NCBI RefSeq assembly: GCF_035582795.1
Contig: NC_134366.1
Span: 137,540,756 to 137,604,755 of the forward strand
Source of the DNA: Mycteria americana
Taxonomy: Eukaryota > Chordata > Aves > Ciconiiformes > Ciconiidae
Direction of reading: 5' to 3'
Length of the DNA stretch: 64,000 nucleotides
Shown here: positions 60,975 through 64,000 of the stretch, piece by piece
Position numbering within the stretch: position 1 is the first letter of the stretch
Layout of the letters: the number at the start of each line of letters is the position of its first letter
Made by a program: the position numbers and the translations under genes
Notes under the pieces: generated by a model
The model's database searches: none
Told to the model about the DNA's origin: nothing
The model's input: only the letters and a program-made list of their open reading frames with translations

Positions 60975-63303
60975 GAATCACACAGAATCACAGAATCACA
61001 GAATCGTATAGGTTGGAAAAGACCTTTAAGATCATCGAGTCCAGCCGTAAACCTAACACTGCCAAGACCACCACTATACCATGTCCCTAAGCACCTCATC
61101 CAAACGTCCTTTAAATACCTCCAGGGATGGTGACTCAACCACTTCCCTGGGCAGCCTCTTCCAATGCTTGATAACCCTTTCAGTGAAGAAAAATTTCCTA
61201 ATATCCAGTCTAAACCTCCCCTGGTGCAACTTGAGGCCATTTCCTCTTGTCCTATCACTTGTTACCTGGGAGAAGAGACCGACCCCCACCTCTCTACAAC
61301 CTCCTTTCAGGTAGTTGTAGAGAGCGATAAGGTCTCCCCTCAGCAGCCTCCTTTTCTCCAGGCTAAACAGTTCCAGCTCCCTCAGCCGCTCCTCATCAGA
61401 CTTGTGCTCCAGACCCTTCACCAGCTTCGTTGCCCTTCTCTGGACACGCTCCAGCCCCTCAATGTCTCTCTTGTAGTGAGGGGCCCAAAACTGAACACAG
61501 TATTTGAGGTGCAGCCTCACCAGTGCTGAGTACAGGGGGCACGATCACTTCCCTAGTCCTGCTGGCCACGCTATTTTTGATACAAGCCAGGATGCCATTG
61601 GCTTTCTTGGCCACCTGGGCACACTGCTGGCTCATATTCAGCCAGCTGTCAACCAACACCCCCAGGTCCTTCTCTGCCTGGCAGCTTTCCCGCCACTCTT
61701 CCCCAAGCCTTTGGCGTTGCATGGGGTTGCTGTGGCCCAAGTGCAGGACCTTGCACTTGGCCTTGTTAAACCTCATACAATTGGCCTCAGCCCATGGATC
61801 CAGCCTGTCCAGGTCCCTCTGCAGAGCCTTCCTACCCTCAAGCAGATCAACACTCCCACACAACTTGGTGTCATCTGCAAATTTACTGAGGGTGCACTCG
61901 ATCCCTTCGTCCAGATCATTGATAAAGATATTAAACAGGACTGGCCCCAACACCGAGCCCTGGGGAACACCGCTTGTGACCGGCCGCCAACCGGAGTAAA
62001 CTCCATTCACCACCACTCTTTGGGCCCGGCCGTCCAGCCAGTTCTTTACCCAGCGAAGAGTACACCTGTCCAAGCCATGAGCAGCCAGTTTCTCCAGGAG
62101 AATGCTGTGGGAAACCATGTCAAAGGCTTTATTGAAGTCTAGATAGACAACATCCACAGCCTTCCCCTTATCTACTAGGTGGGTCACCTTGTCGTAGAAG
62201 GAGATCAGGTTGGTCAAGCAGGACCTGCCTTTCCTGAACCCATGCTGGCTGGGCTTGATCCCTTGGTTATCCTCTACATGCTGTGTGATAGCACTCAGGA
62301 TGATCTGCTCCATCAGCTTCCCTGGCACCGAGGTCAGGCTGACAGGCCTGTAGTTCCCCGGGTCCTCCTTCCGGCCCTTCTTGAAGATGGGTGTCACATT
62401 TGCTAATCTCCAGTCAGCAGGGACCTCCCCAGTTAGCCAGGACTGCTGGTAAATGATGGAAAGGGGCTTGGTGAGCACATCTGCCAGTTCCTTCAGTACT
62501 CTCAGGTGAATCTCATCAGGTCCTATAGACTTGTGAGTGTCTAAGTGGTGCAGCAGGTCACTCACCATTTCCCCCTGGATTATGGGGGCTCCATTCTGGT
62601 CCTCGTCCCTATCTTCTGACTCCAGGGGCTGGGTACCCATAGAACATTCGGCCCTGCTAATAAAGACTGAGGCAAAGAAGGCATTAAGTACCTCAGCCTT
62701 TTCCTCATCCTTGGTCACTGTGTTCCCTCCCCTGTCTACTAGGGGCTGGAGATTCTCCTTAGCTCTCCTTTGGCTGCTAATGTATTTGAAGAAGTGTTTT
62801 TTGTTGTCTTTTACAGCAGCAGCCAGATTGAGCTCTAGCTCAGCTTTGGCCCTTCTAATTTTCTCCCTGCACAGCCTCGCTACACCTTTGTAGTCCTCCT
62901 GAGTTGCCCGCCCCTTCTTCCAGAGCTCATAGACTCTCCTCTTTTTCCTGGGTTCGAGCCAGAGCTCTCTAGTCAGCCAGGCCGGTCTTCTTCCCCGCTG
63001 GCTCTTCTTTCGGCACCTGGGGACAGCCCACTCTTGTGCCTTTAGGACTTCCTCCTTAAAGAATGTCCAGCCTTCCAGGACTCCTTTGCCCATAAGGGCT
63101 GCCTCCCAGGGGACTCTCTTGACCAGTCTCCTAAACAGGCTGAAGTCCGCCCTCCGGAAGTCTAAGGTGGCAGTTTTGCTGACCCCGCTCGCCGCTTCTC
63201 CACGTATCAAAAACTCTATCATTTCATGATCACTCTGCCCAAGACAGCCTCCAGCCATCACAGGGCTCACAAGTCCTTCTCTGTTCGTGAACAACAGGTC
63301 CAT
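60975..63303 (-). mobile_element. CR1 LINE, 5'-truncated, well preserved
   Basis: This 2.3-kb CR1 is in - orientation, antisense to PREX2. The 3' end is at the low coordinate: the + strand starts with three CACAGAAT repeats (60980-61003), the complement of the ATTCTGTG tail. It lacks ORF1, the promoter and most of the endonuclease domain; the copy begins exactly in the conserved DLLFTNREG motif at the end of the endonuclease. ORF2 is open from there for 614 codons, then shifts frame once. No target duplication was seen at the ends, which is usual for CR1. It is the youngest-looking LINE in the window. Confidence 0.95.
61074..63303 (-). pseudogene. CR1 ORF2 fragment: reverse transcriptase with one frameshift
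   Basis: ORF2 of CR1 encodes an endonuclease plus reverse transcriptase that copies the element's RNA at a nicked target site. Here 614 codons remain open (61459-63303). The end of the endonuclease (DLLFTNREG, then [10 protein letters not shown]) is at residues 2-31, a basic linker follows (100-180), and the RT core comes next. In the core, RT motif A is [10 protein letters not shown] at 386-395 with Asp389, [10 protein letters not shown] is at 445-454, and the catalytic FADD box is at 475-478. Both catalytic aspartate sites are intact. A fifth G in the + strand run 61535-61539, where related copies imply four, shifts the frame. The C-terminal part continues in another frame (61074-61520) to a stop at 61074. 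The missing N-terminus and the frameshift make the copy non-functional. Confidence 0.92.
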
Positions 63304-64000
63304 GAAAATGATAGTTTAATAAGAAAAGTAATTAAAACTTTTCTTCCTGTAATTATAAGCAAGCAACAGTAATATATCTTCAGCTCCTTCTTTTATGATA
63401 CCGACCTCCCCACTTGCTGCCAAAAGATGTGGCAGGCAGTGGTCGTAGCCCTTCACAAAGATGTCTTGGCAGCGCTGTCTCCCTGTGCCAGCCAGTGGGC
63501 TCTCCTGTAGAGGAGTGTATCTGAGGTAATACCATACAGCAAAAGATCACGTTATTATCAGAAGGAAGCTGGAACTATTAGTACTTGAGAATATGTTAAT
63601 AAATGTTATAAAAGGCAAAGATGGGTGCCAGCTGGGCTGCTCTTGAGAAAACCCAAAGCAGCTGCTGTTAGCTTCAGACTTCTCTGAAAGATCTTCTCTG
63701 AAAAGATGATCTTCTCTGAAGGATCATCTCTGGTAAACTAACCACCATTTTAGCCAGTTCCTTAATCCCTGTTGAAGGAATCCGTTTACGTGGGTCAGAA
63801 ATCTTACTTTTGTGAAGCAGCTTGACAGAATTCCGAAATACTGACCTTTGTAGGGCAGACAATGATACTAGTCATCATTTGAAATTGCTCGTAGAAGTAC
63901 AGCTTTGCACAGATTAAGAAGGCCACTGAAAGCAAGCCCTTACTTTTGAAGAAATCCCATTTCATTCATACTGACGTTTTGGGAGTGACAGAAGAAAATG
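63304..64000. other. Intron 1, non-coding, nothing recognised
   Basis: Unique-looking sequence up to the window end. A small internal repeat of GATCTTCTCTGAA occurs at 63688-63725. No gene is seen. Confidence 0.5.

Larger units (their letters stand above)
34073..64000 (+). other. PREX2: PREX2 intron 1 (5' part; runs off the window)
   Basis: The intron begins with the GTGAGC donor after exon 1. No frame in the rest of the window encodes the next part of the DH domain, which in the family continues with a FLHR-like segment, so the intron is longer than 29.9 kb. Apart from the repeats and the GC-rich island listed separately, it is AT-rich sequence without recognisable genes. The long open frames inside it belong to repeats or are chance frames. 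Confidence 0.85.

Noticed and set aside
61504..62142. 212-codon plus-strand frame
   Set aside because: It is the antisense shadow of the CR1 reverse transcriptase, like the neighbouring plus-strand frames up to 62893.
62940..62965. GGGTTCGAGCC as a tRNA B-box
   Set aside because: It lies within CR1 coding sequence, and no A-box or cloverleaf can be formed around it.
1..64000. CRISPR arrays, operons, bacterial or phage genes
   Set aside because: No regularly spaced direct repeats or bacterial gene organisation exist, and the window is vertebrate nuclear DNA.

Overview
This window looks like bird nuclear DNA. The repeats are avian: many CR1 LINE fragments ending in the ATTCTGTG-type 3' repeat, and several solo LTRs of avian endogenous retroviruses (probably ERVL-like). 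The only host protein-coding sequence I can name is the first coding exon of PREX2, a Rac guanine-nucleotide exchange factor. It lies on the + strand at 33932-34072, inside a CpG island. No bacterial-type genes, operons, CRISPR arrays or tRNA/rRNA genes are visible. Most open reading frames are chance frames or lie inside repeats.

Layout. 1-33650 is the upstream flank of PREX2. It is AT-rich and non-coding, with CR1 pieces at 1685-2402, 17732-17928, 19827-19965, 21440-22258, 23925-24470 and 30317-30785, and solo LTRs at 3377-4068, 13965-14517 and 15966-16510. A GC-rich tract at 19200-19650 holds a 49-bp minisatellite. The stretch 7440-10613 is less ordinary: a block of about 100 bp occurs twice, 2.3 kb apart, and the downstream copy sits in a 236-codon open frame I cannot identify. 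33655-34470 is the PREX2 CpG island with the 5' leader and exon 1.

34073-64000 is the start of a very long PREX2 intron 1; the next exon is not in the window. The intron contains a sense-strand decayed CR1 (41160-42925), a solo LTR (47830-48427), a GC- and CpG-enriched island (about 56975-57300) that could be an internal regulatory element, and a 2.3-kb 5'-truncated CR1 on the - strand (60975-63303). This CR1 keeps nearly the whole reverse transcriptase reading frame, broken by one extra base in a homopolymer.

I found no convincing new biological system. The items most worth a second look are the duplicated block with its open frame at 7.9-10.6 kb, the CpG-enriched intronic island, the cluster of overlapping hairpins at 50954-51029, three long perfect palindromes or hairpins (20406-20430, 32320-32339, 46806-46835), and the well-preserved CR1. 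All protein and family names come from recognition by eye, without database searches.
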